DNA of 64,000 nucleotides from Bog-473 sp963755375 (GCA_963755375.1 CAVWKG010000016.1:124001-188000), one strand, 5' to 3'. Counted from the first letter of the stretch, positions 7,311 to 17,032 are shown. A program made the numbers and translations. The notes: a model not told the origin generated them from the letters alone.

Positions 7311-10298
7311 ATGGCCCACGATCCCGGCTCGCTCCGGCGGTTCCTGCAGACTGTGGTCCGCCCGGCGATCTACAGCCGGCGTGCCCCGCTGGAGGTGTCG
7401 GCCCACCACCTGCACGGCGAACCGATTCCCGCCGCCGAGGCCGTGGCGCGGCCGTTCACCCCGTTCGCAGTGGGCGACGCCTGGGGAAGCACGTGGGATA
7501 CCACGTGGTTCCGATTCGGGGGATTGATCCCGGACTCGTGGGCTGGGGCTGAAGTGGTGGCCCTCATCCACCTCGGCGGCGACCAGATGGTCGGCTTCAC
7601 GGCCGAAGGCCAGATCTGGGACACGAAGCTCCGGCCCGTCCAGGGTCTCCATCACCGGCAGCGCGAGTTCGTGCTCACCTCAGAGGCTCGTGGGAACGAG
7701 CCGGTCGAGTTCCTCGTCGAGGCGGCGGCGAATCCGATCCCACCGTGGCTGTTGGCCGACTGGCCCCTGCTCCTGCCTGACTACCAGGGGAAGCCGCTCT
7801 ATACCCTCGAGACAGCCGAGCTCGCGGTCGCCGACCGGTCCGTCGAGGGGCTCTTCCTCGACATGTCGATCCTGGTCGAGCTGGCCGCACTGGACTCTGA
7901 CCGATCGGGGGAGATCAAGCTGCTGCTGGACCGGGCACGGGACGTCATCGACCCCGATGACGTCTCCTCCTCTGTCGTCCCGGCCCGAGACGTGCTGGCT
8001 CCGATCCTCGATCGGCCCACATCCTCGGCCAACTCGGTCGTCGCGGTGGGTCATGCCCACATCGACTGCGCCTGGCTGTGGCCGCTACGCGAGACCAAGC
8101 GCAAATGCGCGAGGACCTTCTCCAACCAGCTGCGCTTGCTCGAGCGATACCCCGAGCACCACTTCGTGTGCAGCCAGGCCGTGCAGTACCAGTGGATGAA
8201 GGACGGATACCCCGAGCTGTTCGCTCAGATCGGGGAACAGGTCCGGGCGGAAAGATGGGAGGCCGTCGGAGGCATGTGGGTCGAGCCGGACACCAACGTC
8301 CCATCGGGTGAGTCCCTGGTGCGCCAATTGGTGTACGGCAAGCGATTCTTCGCCGAGGAGTTCGGGGTCGAGACGCACGAGCTGTGGATCCCGGACGTCT
8401 TCGGCTACTCGGCCGCCCTGCCCCAGATCGCTCGCGGGGCCGGCGTCACCTCATTCATCACCCAGAAGATGTCCTGGAACGACACCAACACCTTTCCCCA
8501 CACCTCCTTCTGGTGGGAAGGCCATGACGGCAGCCGTCTGCTGGCCCACTTCCCCCCGGCGAACACCTATAACGGCGAATTCTCGGTCACTGAGGTGGCC
8601 GCTGGTCAGGACCGTGCCCCGGCGCCCAAGGGCACCGCCCTCAACCTCTACCCCTACGGCTACGGCGACGGCGGGGGTGGCCCGAACCACACCATGGTCG
8701 AGCGCTTCCGCCGTATGACCGATCTCGATGGGCTACCCCGGGCGGAGATCGGCACCGTCGCCGGTTTCCTCGACCGGCTGGGCCAGGAGGCCGAGGACCT
8801 CCCCGTCTGGGTCGGTGAGCTCTACCTCGAGGCCCACCGGGCCACGCTGACCACGCACGCCGCCGTCAAGCTGGCCAACCGCCGCGCCGAGGAAGCCCTC
8901 CGGGCCGCCGAGCTGTGGTCGGTGGCGGCGTCCCTCGACCGGCGCCCCGACCTCGAGCGGGCGTGGAAACTTCTCCTGCTCAACCAGTTCCACGACATCC
9001 TCCCTGGGTCCAGCATCCATTGGGTCTACGAGGACACCGCGCGTGAGCAGGCCGAGGTGCTCGCCATCGCTGGCTCGATCATCACCGAGGCCCAGACGGT
9101 CGTAGCCGGCGGAGACGGGACCGGGGGTGTGGTGGCGTTCAACCCGTCGTCCACCGACCGGACCGAGGTGGTCGAACTGCCCGACGGTTCGCTGGCCCGG
9201 GTGTCGGCACCGGCGTGCGGCTGGTCGATCGTGTCGCCCGACCGGTCGCTTGGCGGCGCAGAGCAAGTGACGACCGGCGAGGGCTGGCTGGACAACGGAC
9301 TCCTTCGGGTCGAGTGGGACGGCGACGGCCTGCTGACGTCGGTGCAGGATCTCCCGGCCGGCCGCCAGGTGCTGGCCGGGAATGAGCGCGGCAACCTCTT
9401 CCAGCTCCACGACGACCATCCGCGCGCCTTCGACGCCTGGGACGTCGACCGCACCTATCTCGACCAGGTCACCGACCTGGTCGCGCTGGACTCGATAGAG
9501 GTGGTCGAGCGCCAACCGCTTCGGGGCGGAGTCCGGTTCGTCCGATCCTTCGGGGCCTCGACCATTACCCAGACCATGCGCCTGGCCGCCGGGACGCGCC
9601 GGCTCGAGTTCCACACCGACGTGGAGTGGCACGAGCGGCACCGGTTCCTGAAGGTGGCCTTCCCCGTCTCCGTCCGCTCCACCCGCGCCACTTACGAGAT
9701 CCAGCACGGTCATCTCGAACGGCCGACCGTCGCCAACACCAGCTGGGACGAGGCGCGCTTCGAGGTGTGCGGGCACCGGTGGGCGGATCTGAGTGAGCCC
9801 GGCTACGGGGTGGCCCTGATCAACGAGTCCAAATACGGCTACGACATCCTCGGGCACACCATCCGGCTCTCGCTCCTCCGCGCCCCGGGGTTTCCCGACC
9901 CCGAGGCGGACCAGGGCTCCCATCACTTCGCGTACGCGCTGTTCCCTCACCAGGGTGATCTACGGGACGCCGGGGTCATCGCCGAGGCCGAGCACTTCAA
10001 CCTCCCCCTCTCGCTGCGCGCCGGTCAGGGTGAGGGTCGGGTGGTCTCCGTCGATCGGCCGGGGGTGAGTGTGGAGGCGGTCAAGTGGGCCGACCGTTCC
10101 GATGCCGTGGTGGTCCGCCTTTGTGAGGTGTGGGGCTCTCGTGGTCCCGTGCGGGTGACGCTGCACCGTCCTTTCGTGTCGGTGGTCCGCACCGATCTGC
10201 TCGAACGCGTGGTGTCCCCGTTGGTCGGCCACGACGGTGACGTCCAGCTCGAGCTCGGGCCCTTCGAGCTCGTCACGCTGGCCTTCGACCTGGGCTGA
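7311..10298 (+). CDS. Alpha-mannosidase, glycoside hydrolase family 38
   Basis: A 995-residue enzyme expected to hydrolyse terminal alpha-mannosides with retention, using a catalytic zinc ion. The zinc-binding HAHID motif is at residues 248-252. The motif WIPDVFGY carries the probable nucleophile Asp at residue 362, and a downstream NQFHDILPGSS motif completes the catalytic domain. A long beta-rich C-terminal half follows, as is normal for bacterial GH38 enzymes of about 1,000 residues. No signal peptide is seen, so it is likely cytoplasmic. ATG 7311 fits the family start; upstream in-frame codons back to 7050 encode low-complexity residues overlapping the ClC gene and were rejected. It is a single gene with no mannan-uptake neighbours. 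Confidence 0.92.
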   Translation: MAHDPGSLRRFLQTVVRPAIYSRRAPLEVSAHHLHGEPIPAAEAVARPFTPFAVGDAWGSTWDTTWFRFGGLIPDSWAGAEVVALIHLGGDQMVGFTAEGQIWDTKLRPVQGLHHRQREFVLTSEARGNEPVEFLVEAAANPIPPWLLADWPLLLPDYQGKPLYTLETAELAVADRSVEGLFLDMSILVELAALDSDRSGEIKLLLDRARDVIDPDDVSSSVVPARDVLAPILDRPTSSANSVVAVGHAHIDCAWLWPLRETKRKCARTFSNQLRLLERYPEHHFVCSQAVQYQWMKDGYPELFAQIGEQVRAERWEAVGGMWVEPDTNVPSGESLVRQLVYGKRFFAEEFGVETHELWIPDVFGYSAALPQIARGAGVTSFITQKMSWNDTNTFPHTSFWWEGHDGSRLLAHFPPANTYNGEFSVTEVAAGQDRAPAPKGTALNLYPYGYGDGGGGPNHTMVERFRRMTDLDGLPRAEIGTVAGFLDRLGQEAEDLPVWVGELYLEAHRATLTTHAAVKLANRRAEEALRAAELWSVAASLDRRPDLERAWKLLLLNQFHDILPGSSIHWVYEDTAREQAEVLAIAGSIITEAQTVVAGGDGTGGVVAFNPSSTDRTEVVELPDGSLARVSAPACGWSIVSPDRSLGGAEQVTTGEGWLDNGLLRVEWDGDGLLTSVQDLPAGRQVLAGNERGNLFQLHDDHPRAFDAWDVDRTYLDQVTDLVALDSIEVVERQPLRGGVRFVRSFGASTITQTMRLAAGTRRLEFHTDVEWHERHRFLKVAFPVSVRSTRATYEIQHGHLERPTVANTSWDEARFEVCGHRWADLSEPGYGVALINESKYGYDILGHTIRLSLLRAPGFPDPEADQGSHHFAYALFPHQGDLRDAGVIAEAEHFNLPLSLRAGQGEGRVVSVDRPGVSVEAVKWADRSDAVVVRLCEVWGSRGPVRVTLHRPFVSVVRTDLLERVVSPLVGHDGDVQLELGPFELVTLAFDLG

Positions 10299-10695
10299 GC
10301 CGTTCTGCCTCGGCGGCGAGCAACCAGGAAAGATCAAATCGACCCAGGATTCAGGTTCGAATCACGTCTGCCGCTTCAAAATTGGTCTGGGGAGAGGGCA
10401 AGGGGCGGCACACCCCCCGGCACCGAACCCCCGCGCAGCCCCCGACCGACCGGGGCCGACCGACCGGGCCGCGACGCCCGCAGGACGAAAGGCACCGGGC
10501 CGCACCCCCCCACCCGAGAAGCAGAACCGAGGGGACACACGGAAGCGAGGGGGCGGGGCTTTGGGGGCGTGGGTGAAATGTGGGGCGCCTAGCCCCTACC
10601 GACGGGGACACCCGTCCCCATGCGGTATCCGGCAATACCGCTCGTGCGATTCAGGCCAAGAAGCTGGATGCCTCGCGAATATCGGTCGCCGACTG
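10299..10695. other. GC-rich intergenic region with strand-asymmetric C and G runs
   Basis: About 400 bases between convergent genes. The first half carries many C runs and the second half many G runs. Two short hairpins occur near its right end, and the region contains no gene with plausible codon use. A GGTTCGAATC string at about 10353 resembles a tRNA T-loop but has no pairing stem. Confidence 0.5.
10582..10619. terminator. Pair of GC hairpins between convergent genes
   Basis: Two adjacent stem-loops: GGGGC-N5-GCCCC at 10582-10596 and GGGGAC-ACCC-GTCCCC at 10604-10619. They lie between the convergent mannosidase and cyclase-ATPase genes. There is no T-tract, so terminator function is inferred from position and stem strength. 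Confidence 0.4.
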
Positions 10696-13600
10696 TCAGC
10701 TCAGTTTTGACAGCTCGGCGGCGGCTCGACGCTCCACTAGGACGTAGCCGCGGGAGGCACCGGTCTCCCGTGCCTGCGCCAGAAGCTCTCGCGCACGGTC
10801 CGTGTCCCCGCCACCTCCACGCCTAGCGATCATCCGGCCCCAGGCAAGCTGCGTACAAGCCTCGCAAAACTTCATCCTGCCCCGAGTGTTGAGCTCGGTC
10901 GCCTTTGTGAAGAACGCCTCGGAGTCCTCGTAGCGACCGAGCACCGACGCTAGTGCTCCCAGGTAGAACGCTACCGGAGGTTGGGGAACGAGGCCCTCGA
11001 ATGGCACCTGGTCGCTGTAGGGCTCGAGCAACCGGCAAAGCGTCTCTGCAGGACCCTTTGCGCGCAGCTCGATCGCCACATCAGCGTAGTTGCATATGCC
11101 ATCAAACCAGGCGATGTCCATCGGCAACGAGGCGAAGTCGTCGGTGGCTGCCGCCTCGAGGAGGCGGAGCGCCTCGTCCACCTCCTCTGCCTGGAGGTGC
11201 GCATGGGCGAGCACCGCAAGATAGGTGGGTACACCAGGATGATTCTCCGCGACCTCGGCGATGAGCTCACGAAGCTCGCCGAGGCGGCCCTGCTGGTCGC
11301 GGGCCAGCATCACCTGGGCCCCGTAGAAGGCGAACGCGTCGGGTTGTCCCGAGTCAGTGCCGATCGCGAGGGCGCGCGCGGCGAGGTCCTCGGCTCTCTG
11401 ATGGTCGCCTGCGAATAGGGCATGACCTGCCTCGTGGTAGGTCGTGGCCCAGGTAATCATTGGTTGACCGAGGCGGTCACTCAGCTCGCGCATCGTTGAC
11501 AGACAGGCATCCGCTTGCTCAAAGTCGGCGCCCTGGGTGACGTTCATGTGCCGGAAGTGGGCGGCCCAGTGAAGGTGGAGAGGATCGCCGAGTTCGTAGG
11601 CGAGCTCGAGAGCCTCGGCGCTGTCGCGTGCACGCTCGGCATGGAGGTCCGGGACCTCCTGTGGCGGGTCGACCAGATTGAGCACCTGAATGAGCGTTGC
11701 TTCGTCACCGATGCGCCTGGCCATCGACTTCGCTTCTTGCGCAAGCGAGAGACGCCTTTCGCGGGGACCGAAGCACGATTCGCTGCAGAGTGTGGCCAGG
11801 AGAAGGGCGCGTTCAGAGCTGTCGGAATCGTCCGTACGCTCGAGAGCCGCCTCGAGCACCTCGATCCTCTCCGTGTCGATGATCCCGATCGCGCCGAAGA
11901 GGCCCCGGTTGTTGGCGAGGGCGGCCTTCACCAGCTTGTCGGTCGCTCCGAGATCGCGGGCGCGCCGTGAAGCGTCGAGGAGCGTCTCCCGGAACTCGGC
12001 AATTCCGGCCTGGCGCTGGGCGGTACCGAGCCCAAGAAGAACATCTATCACGAGGACCGGGTCGGCATTCTTGAGGTGCCTGCAGAGCGTTAGCGCCTGG
12101 GAGTAGTAGCGCACGGCGTCGTCGGGGGCGAGGGCGAGGAGCGCCGCGTCTGCGGCCCGCTGGGCATAGGAAATCGCCTTCGGCACGTCGACCGGTTGGC
12201 TCGCGTTGAACCAGTGGTGCGCGAGCTCCCCGACCCGCTCTCCCGGATCGTCGCCACAAATCGCCTCAATCGCCTGGGCGACCTGGCGATGAATCACCGC
12301 CCTGCGGGTGGCCCCCATTTCCTGATAGAGGGTGTGCTGGATCAGAGCCTGCGAAAAGCTGTAATGGCCCGCTGCGTCCGCGACCTCGCGAATGAGCGCC
12401 GAAGCCGCGCACGCCTCGAGGACGTCGAGGAGCTCGAGCTCAGGGCGCTCGCTCACCCGGCTCAGAAGCTCGAGGTCGAAATCCCGGCCGATCACAGCGG
12501 CCAAGGAGAGGACACGCTTAGCGTCGTCTCCGAGTCTGGACACCCGCGAGGAGATCACCTCCCGCACGCTGTCGGGAAGGGCCTGCTCGACCAGGTTGGA
12601 ACTGACGCTCCACCGGCCGTCGGAACCCTGGTAGATGGCTCCGGTCTCGGAAAGGTGCCTGAGAACCTCGGCCACGAAGAAGGGGTTGCCGTCGGTCTCT
12701 CGGCGCAACACGTGTGCAAGGCGCACACCAGGCTCGTCGAGCACCTGACCTGCGGCGGCCTCCATGAAGTCGATCACGGCGATGTCATCGAGGCCACTGA
12801 GTTCGATACGGCTTACCCCCGACTCCCGTCTGAGCTGCGCGAGGGTGTCGGTCAGTGGATGTGATGCGGAGAGCTCCGAGCCCCGATAGGCACCGATCAC
12901 CAGGAGCCGCATGGACTCGGAGCTCGTGACGAGTTGGCGCAGCAGTTGGAGGCTCGGTCTGTCCACCCACTGCATGTCGTCGATGACAAGAACGATTGGA
13001 TGGAACTCTGAGGCGTGGGCGAGGAGCCGGACCACTGCCCCGAAGAGGAGGTAGCGCTCCGTATCAGGATCCGAGCTCTGAGGCTCCGGCAGCTTACCGA
13101 CGCGATCCGCCAGGGCGGGAACGAGTTTGGCGAGCTCGGCGCCGTGCGATTGAACATCAGAGGAGAGAGCTTCTTCGGGCGCATGGGTGACGTAGTGGGT
13201 GAACGCCTCGACAAACGGTCCGTAGGAGACGCCAAGGTCCTCATCGCAGCGACCCAGCAGTACGCACGCCCCGATGTCGAACACCTTTCGCGCCAGGTGG
13301 GCGGCTAACGTAGTCTTGCCCTCGCCGGCCTCACCGGAGATCAAGACGACCTCACGGCCCTCGCCGGCCAAGACGCGCTTGAACGCGTCGATCAGCAACT
13401 CGGCTTCGGTCAAGCGTCCGATTACACCTACGCCCGGCTTGTGGTAGAGACGCGCAGGCAGTGGCACGACCGGCTGAGACTCTTTGACGACCTCCTCGAG
13501 CGGCGTCCATTCGACCACGAAGGTCTCCAGCGGCTCGGACAGACCCTTGAGCTCGATCGGACCGACCGGACGGAATGGATACGGCGCTCGCCTCCCGGCC

Positions 13601-14013
13601 ATGGCACGCACGAGTTCCGGTGCGAGGATTTGGCCACCTTCCGCACGTGCGCACAGCCGCGCCGCCTCGATCACAGGGTCTCCGAAGTAGTCGTCTCCCT
13701 CCCTCGTCGATTCCCCGCAGCTGAGACCGACTCGCAGCCCCAGATGCTGCTCGGCATTGCGGTTGGCGAGGTCGACGTCCTGCTGCATCTGCACGGAGCA
13801 AGACAGCCCGGCCGAAGCGGTGGGAAGGACGACCATAAGCCCATCGCCGAGGTTCTTCACCTCGGTACCCCCGCACGATGCAATCACTCGACGCAAGACT
13901 GCGAAATGGGCACGGCGCAATTCATCGGCCGCCTCAGGTGCCAGCTCGGAGGCCAACTCGGTTGAGCCGACGAGGTCTGTGAAAAGGATCGTGATGTTCT
14001 CAGTGGCAGCCAC
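10696..14013 (-). CDS. Class III adenylate/guanylate cyclase-AAA ATPase regulator with TPR-like C-terminus
   Basis: A 1,105-residue, probably cytoplasmic signalling protein. Residues 1-170 form a class III nucleotide cyclase homology domain: metal-binding Asp13 (FTDLVGST) and Asp57 (NLGDGL) are both present, so activity is possible. A linker leads to an AAA_16-type ATPase with Walker A GEAGEGKTT near residue 230 and Walker B VLVIDDMQW about 110 residues later. The remaining about 550 residues are helical repeats of the TPR kind. This domain order is common in actinobacteria and usually has unknown output; no C-terminal LuxR helix-turn-helix is seen. It stands alone, convergent with the mannosidase gene. 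Confidence 0.88.
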   Translation of the reverse strand: MAATENITILFTDLVGSTELASELAPEAADELRRAHFAVLRRVIASCGGTEVKNLGDGLMVVLPTASAGLSCSVQMQQDVDLANRNAEQHLGLRVGLSCGESTREGDDYFGDPVIEAARLCARAEGGQILAPELVRAMAGRRAPYPFRPVGPIELKGLSEPLETFVVEWTPLEEVVKESQPVVPLPARLYHKPGVGVIGRLTEAELLIDAFKRVLAGEGREVVLISGEAGEGKTTLAAHLARKVFDIGACVLLGRCDEDLGVSYGPFVEAFTHYVTHAPEEALSSDVQSHGAELAKLVPALADRVGKLPEPQSSDPDTERYLLFGAVVRLLAHASEFHPIVLVIDDMQWVDRPSLQLLRQLVTSSESMRLLVIGAYRGSELSASHPLTDTLAQLRRESGVSRIELSGLDDIAVIDFMEAAAGQVLDEPGVRLAHVLRRETDGNPFFVAEVLRHLSETGAIYQGSDGRWSVSSNLVEQALPDSVREVISSRVSRLGDDAKRVLSLAAVIGRDFDLELLSRVSERPELELLDVLEACAASALIREVADAAGHYSFSQALIQHTLYQEMGATRRAVIHRQVAQAIEAICGDDPGERVGELAHHWFNASQPVDVPKAISYAQRAADAALLALAPDDAVRYYSQALTLCRHLKNADPVLVIDVLLGLGTAQRQAGIAEFRETLLDASRRARDLGATDKLVKAALANNRGLFGAIGIIDTERIEVLEAALERTDDSDSSERALLLATLCSESCFGPRERRLSLAQEAKSMARRIGDEATLIQVLNLVDPPQEVPDLHAERARDSAEALELAYELGDPLHLHWAAHFRHMNVTQGADFEQADACLSTMRELSDRLGQPMITWATTYHEAGHALFAGDHQRAEDLAARALAIGTDSGQPDAFAFYGAQVMLARDQQGRLGELRELIAEVAENHPGVPTYLAVLAHAHLQAEEVDEALRLLEAAATDDFASLPMDIAWFDGICNYADVAIELRAKGPAETLCRLLEPYSDQVPFEGLVPQPPVAFYLGALASVLGRYEDSEAFFTKATELNTRGRMKFCEACTQLAWGRMIARRGGGGDTDRARELLAQARETGASRGYVLVERRAAAELSKLS

Positions 14014-14219
14014 AGAACCCCCTGTCCCCGCACCTGGGCGAAAAGACTAGGCGAGACCTGGGCTTATGTCACCTGCCGGTGACGAGACACCATTTGGGGA
14101 GCGAGCCGTGAGGCCCGATCGATCGGAATCGAGGTTCTTTGTGTATCAAAGTGGGCCGTGCGGTACGTGCGCCGATACAGGGCGGGCATTGGGTGAGTTC
14201 CTAACGGCGGTCAAGCCCC

Positions 14220-15626
14220 TCAGGCGACATTTTCGCTAACTTCTTTTCGTGGCGGGTCGGTGGCCGGAGCGACCTTCTGGGCCGACTCCTTTCTGCCTCG
14301 ACCCGCCGCCCTGTTCTTGAGGACTTTGGCTCGTGTGTTGCGACGACGGGCCGCCCGGACTGTGGGGTCGATCTTGAAGCGGTCGGCGCAGACCGCCTTG
14401 CCTTCGGCCTCGGTGATCGCTTCGCTGTCTTCATCTCGCAGTGTGTAGAGCTCTCCTTTGCGCCAGCAGGCGGCGATCCGGGTGATGAGGACGGCCGAGA
14501 CGGAGCAGAGGGCCGAGTTGTGGTGCTTACCCTCGACCATGACGAGTCGGTAGTAGCGCTGGGCGAGCGTCGGGTCGATGTGGCGAGCGTGATCGGCTGC
14601 CATATAGAGGGCATGGCGCAGGCCGGCGTCACCGGCCCTGGTGATGCCCTTGTGTCCGGCCACCAGTCCGGACTGGTCGATCTTGGGCACAAAGCCAGTG
14701 AAGGAGCGGACGCCGGCCAGGTTGGCGAAGCGGTTGAAGTCGCCCGCGTTGCCCAAGATGGCTGCCGAGAGGACGGGCCCGAGCCCCGGCGCCGAGCGGA
14801 CGATGCCCTTGGGGTCGGCCTCGTCATAGAGGACGGCGATCCGCTTGTCGGCGGCGGCGATCTCGTCGTCGAGGCGGCGGAGCACCCGGACTTCTGAGGC
14901 GATGTCGTGGGCCAACTCGCTGAAGTCGATGCCCCCGCCTGACCACAGGGCGAGGGTCTCGTTCGCCATGGCCAAGAGCTCGTCGGCCTTGTCCTGGCGC
15001 CACGGTCCCGCACTCGAGCGGACCAACAACGCGGTGAGCCGGCCGCGCCCGAGACGCTTGAGCGCCCGTGGATCGGCGTATTTCTCCAAAACGACCAGGG
15101 CGGTCTTCGACGCGGTGGCCGATCCGAGCGAATCGGCCCACCCCGGACCGAGCAGCTCGACGAGTGCATCGAGGCGCAGGCTGGCGGCGGTGCGGCGCTT
15201 GACCAGGCTGGAGCGGTGACGCACGGCTCGGCGCAGTGACCCCGCCGGGCCGAGGTTGTCGATGCCTCGCAGGCCCTCGGGGTGCAGCAACGGCAGACGA
15301 GCCAGCACCCGTGAATCCAATCGGTCGGTCTTGGTGTGCTTGTTGTAGTAATCCCGCAGATCGGCCGACTGCTCGGGTGGCACCAAGATCACCGTGGCGC
15401 CACGTGCTTGGAGCCAGGCCGACAGCGGCACCCAGGCGTTGCGGGTGGGCTCGAGAATGACCGTCACCGACGCATCCTCGGGGATCTTCGCCCATAGGCG
15501 CTCGAGGTCAGCGGTCGTCGTGCGGAACCGCCACGACGACCAGATGAACTCACCTCGCTCGTCGGCCAGGCTGGCCCGATGGTCGGCCCGACAGGCGACG
15601 TCGATACCCAACCTCACTTCATTCAT
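14220..15626 (-). CDS. IS110-family transposase (DEDD), copy 1
   Basis: A 468-residue recombinase with the N-terminal RuvC-like DEDD domain and the C-terminal Transposase_20 domain. Putative catalytic acids are Asp9 (GIDVA), Glu59 (ILEPT), Asp101 and Asp104 (TDRLDSR). The C-terminal domain has GLGPVLSAAILG followed by FTGFVPKIDQSG, whose Ser matches the proposed nucleophilic serine of the family. The C-terminal about 70 residues are basic. It is intact and differs from copy 2 by only a few residues, so it may still be active. ATG 15626 is followed directly by conserved family sequence. Confidence 0.92.
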   Translation of the reverse strand: MNEVRLGIDVACRADHRASLADERGEFIWSSWRFRTTTADLERLWAKIPEDASVTVILEPTRNAWVPLSAWLQARGATVILVPPEQSADLRDYYNKHTKTDRLDSRVLARLPLLHPEGLRGIDNLGPAGSLRRAVRHRSSLVKRRTAASLRLDALVELLGPGWADSLGSATASKTALVVLEKYADPRALKRLGRGRLTALLVRSSAGPWRQDKADELLAMANETLALWSGGGIDFSELAHDIASEVRVLRRLDDEIAAADKRIAVLYDEADPKGIVRSAPGLGPVLSAAILGNAGDFNRFANLAGVRSFTGFVPKIDQSGLVAGHKGITRAGDAGLRHALYMAADHARHIDPTLAQRYYRLVMVEGKHHNSALCSVSAVLITRIAACWRKGELYTLRDEDSEAITEAEGKAVCADRFKIDPTVRAARRRNTRAKVLKNRAAGRGRKESAQKVAPATDPPRKEVSENVA

Positions 15627-15928
15627 GGCGTGGTCCTTTCGCTGGACGGTTGAATCAGTCGGCTCTCCTTCGTCGACCGGTGCACGCTCCGCAGGGGTGT
15701 GACCATCCAGACATTCGAGAAGCAGGGGTCCGACTCAATGATTCGGCCACCGAGTTCCAGAAAAGGGATGCACGTGCGTCGGGAGGCTCGTCTGGTCGAC
15801 GATCACCGTCATGGAGTCGAGCTCTCGCCCGCTCCGGCCCCAGTTCAGTCAAGCCAGAGGAACCGACCCGACGCACCCTACGAAAGGCTTCCGCCAAATC
15901 GGTGGATGCCCGGAACCAACGCTAAATG
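15627..15928 (-). ncRNA. Candidate bridge RNA region of IS110 copy 1
   Basis: Known IS110-group elements encode a structured bridge RNA in the noncoding end upstream of the transposase. Here 302 noncoding bases lie upstream of the gene and are preserved in both copies. I infer, but cannot fold or prove, that an RNA is encoded here. Short open frames in it are not credible genes. Confidence 0.35.
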
Positions 15929-15990
15929 CCCCATACCGCCGGACCTGGGCGCACCCTGCGGCGCCGGACCTGGGCGCACCCTGCGGCACA
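15929..15990. repeat. REP-like element, truncated, with 25-bp tandem duplication
   Basis: Directly outside the IS copy 1 end. Two perfect 25-bp units occupy 15938-15962 and 15963-15987. Read on the minus strand they have the CCGGC core and the GGGGCA end of the REP-like family found at six other places in this region. Confidence 0.6.
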
Positions 15991-16029
15991 ACGGTGGCAG
16001 GGCGCTCACCGCTCAGCCATGATCTGAAG

Positions 16030-16566
16030 ATGGACTCGGTCAAAAGAGAAGCCTGGACCGTGGCAGAGGAAAGCAAGCCGGTCCAAGTGTCACGCAGAAT
16101 CGAAGCACCGGCAGCCCTCATCTTCAAGATGCTGGCGAATCCGCAGAGTCACGTGGATTTCGATGGGTCCGGCATGCTCCGGGGAGCCGTCCTCGACCGT
16201 CCCATCTCCGATGTGGGCGACACCTTCACCATGAAGATGCATCGGCTCGGTGACGACTACCTCATGCTCAACTATGTGGTGGACTTCGAGCTAGATCAGC
16301 GCATCTTTTGGGAACCGGCTCCCGGAGACCCATCTCGGGCTGAGAATAATGATCCATCCAAGGTCGGCATTCCTGCGGGCTACCGCTGGGGCTATATCCT
16401 CACTCCAGACGGTGACGATGCCACCGTGGTCACCGAGGTCTTTGACTCCGGCCCCTTGCCGGAGGACCTCCTACGTGATGGCGGGGCGTGGATCGACGGG
16501 ACCAATCCGGTGCTTGAGTCCATGGCGGCCAGCCTGGAGAGACTCGAGGAGATCAGTACCGAGTAG
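16030..16566 (+). CDS. SRPBCC / START-like ligand-binding protein
   Basis: A 178-residue soluble protein that looks like a SRPBCC (polyketide cyclase/START) fold: N-terminal strand VSRRIEAPAALIFKMLANPQ, a central beta sheet and a long C-terminal helix with AASLERLEE. Such proteins bind small hydrophobic ligands; no specific function can be given. ATG 16030 is the family-like start; the open frame upstream to 15811 runs into the IS110 end and the REP-like repeat. The gene lies between the two IS110 copies, so it may have been carried or trapped by them. Confidence 0.7.
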   Translation: MDSVKREAWTVAEESKPVQVSRRIEAPAALIFKMLANPQSHVDFDGSGMLRGAVLDRPISDVGDTFTMKMHRLGDDYLMLNYVVDFELDQRIFWEPAPGDPSRAENNDPSKVGIPAGYRWGYILTPDGDDATVVTEVFDSGPLPEDLLRDGGAWIDGTNPVLESMAASLERLEEISTE

Positions 16567-16625
16567 GACCGCTGCCGGAGCGTCGCTGTGGATCGTTCTT
16601 CTTGGCGTTCGAGCAGACAGACCCC

Positions 16626-16659
16626 CTGTCCCAGTACGCTGCCGGAAGGGTGGGCAGTC
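16626..16659. repeat. REP-like imperfect palindrome
   Basis: Arms CTGTCCCA and TGGGCAG around a CTGCCGGAAGG centre, matching the family best represented at 24945-24980. Confidence 0.6.
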
Positions 16660-16709
16660 CGGGCGCTTTGGACCCCTGCGCCCTCAGGAGTCCTGGCCAC
16701 CAACAGACC

Positions 16710-16896
16710 TCAGACATTAGCGAAGATCCGATCAGCGTTCGTTTCGATGTGCCGAATGTCGTCATCGCTCAATATGCCCTTCTCTTTTGAGAGTCACGAT
16801 TAGCGTCCCGACCAGAGCTACTGCGCTCATGCCCTCGGCGATCTCGATCACCCATTGCTCTCGTTGCGCATCTTCGGTTCCGGTGTCATCGACCAC
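16710..16896 (-). pseudogene. Short gene with probable frameshift, SHOCT-like C-terminus
   Basis: From GTG 16896 a frame encodes 44 plausible residues (VVDDTGTEDAQREQWVIEIA onward, with one hydrophobic stretch) and stops at 16762. A second frame takes over near 16785 with KEKGILSDDDIRHIETNADR and ends at 16710. Together they would make a protein of about 60 residues whose C-terminal half resembles the short SHOCT-type GIL-S/T-DDE motif. An A-run at about 16785-16790 is the likely shift site. The call rests on reading quality only; it may be two unrelated frames. Confidence 0.35.
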
Positions 16897-17032
16897 GCGA
16901 TCAGCCTATGCCCTCAAGCTCTACGCCCTGAGGGAGGCGGTCGATGGCGCGCGCAGTTGCGAATCCACTGGGCTGCCCGAATGGCCGCAAAGATTTCTCG
17001 AAAGGGTGAGTTCCTAACGGCGGTCAAGCCCC

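Larger units (their letters stand above)
14191..15928 (-). mobile_element. IS110-family insertion sequence, copy 1
   Basis: A 1,738-bp element recognised by comparison with copy 2 (17004-18741): the match begins at GGGTGAGTTC and ends at GCTAAATG in both, and flanks differ immediately outside. It holds one transposase gene, a 29-bp short end after the gene and a 302-bp noncoding end before it. There are no terminal inverted repeats, as expected for IS110. Its gene-upstream end abuts a REP-like half palindrome. Confidence 0.88.

Noticed and set aside
10345..10385. GGTTCGAATC resembling a tRNA T-loop
   Set aside because: The bases on either side do not pair to form a T-stem and no acceptor, D or anticodon arms can be drawn upstream.
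15650..15925. Small open frames in the IS110 noncoding end
   Set aside because: They have no ribosome binding site, are Arg/Ser-rich, and the region fits a noncoding RNA or element end better.
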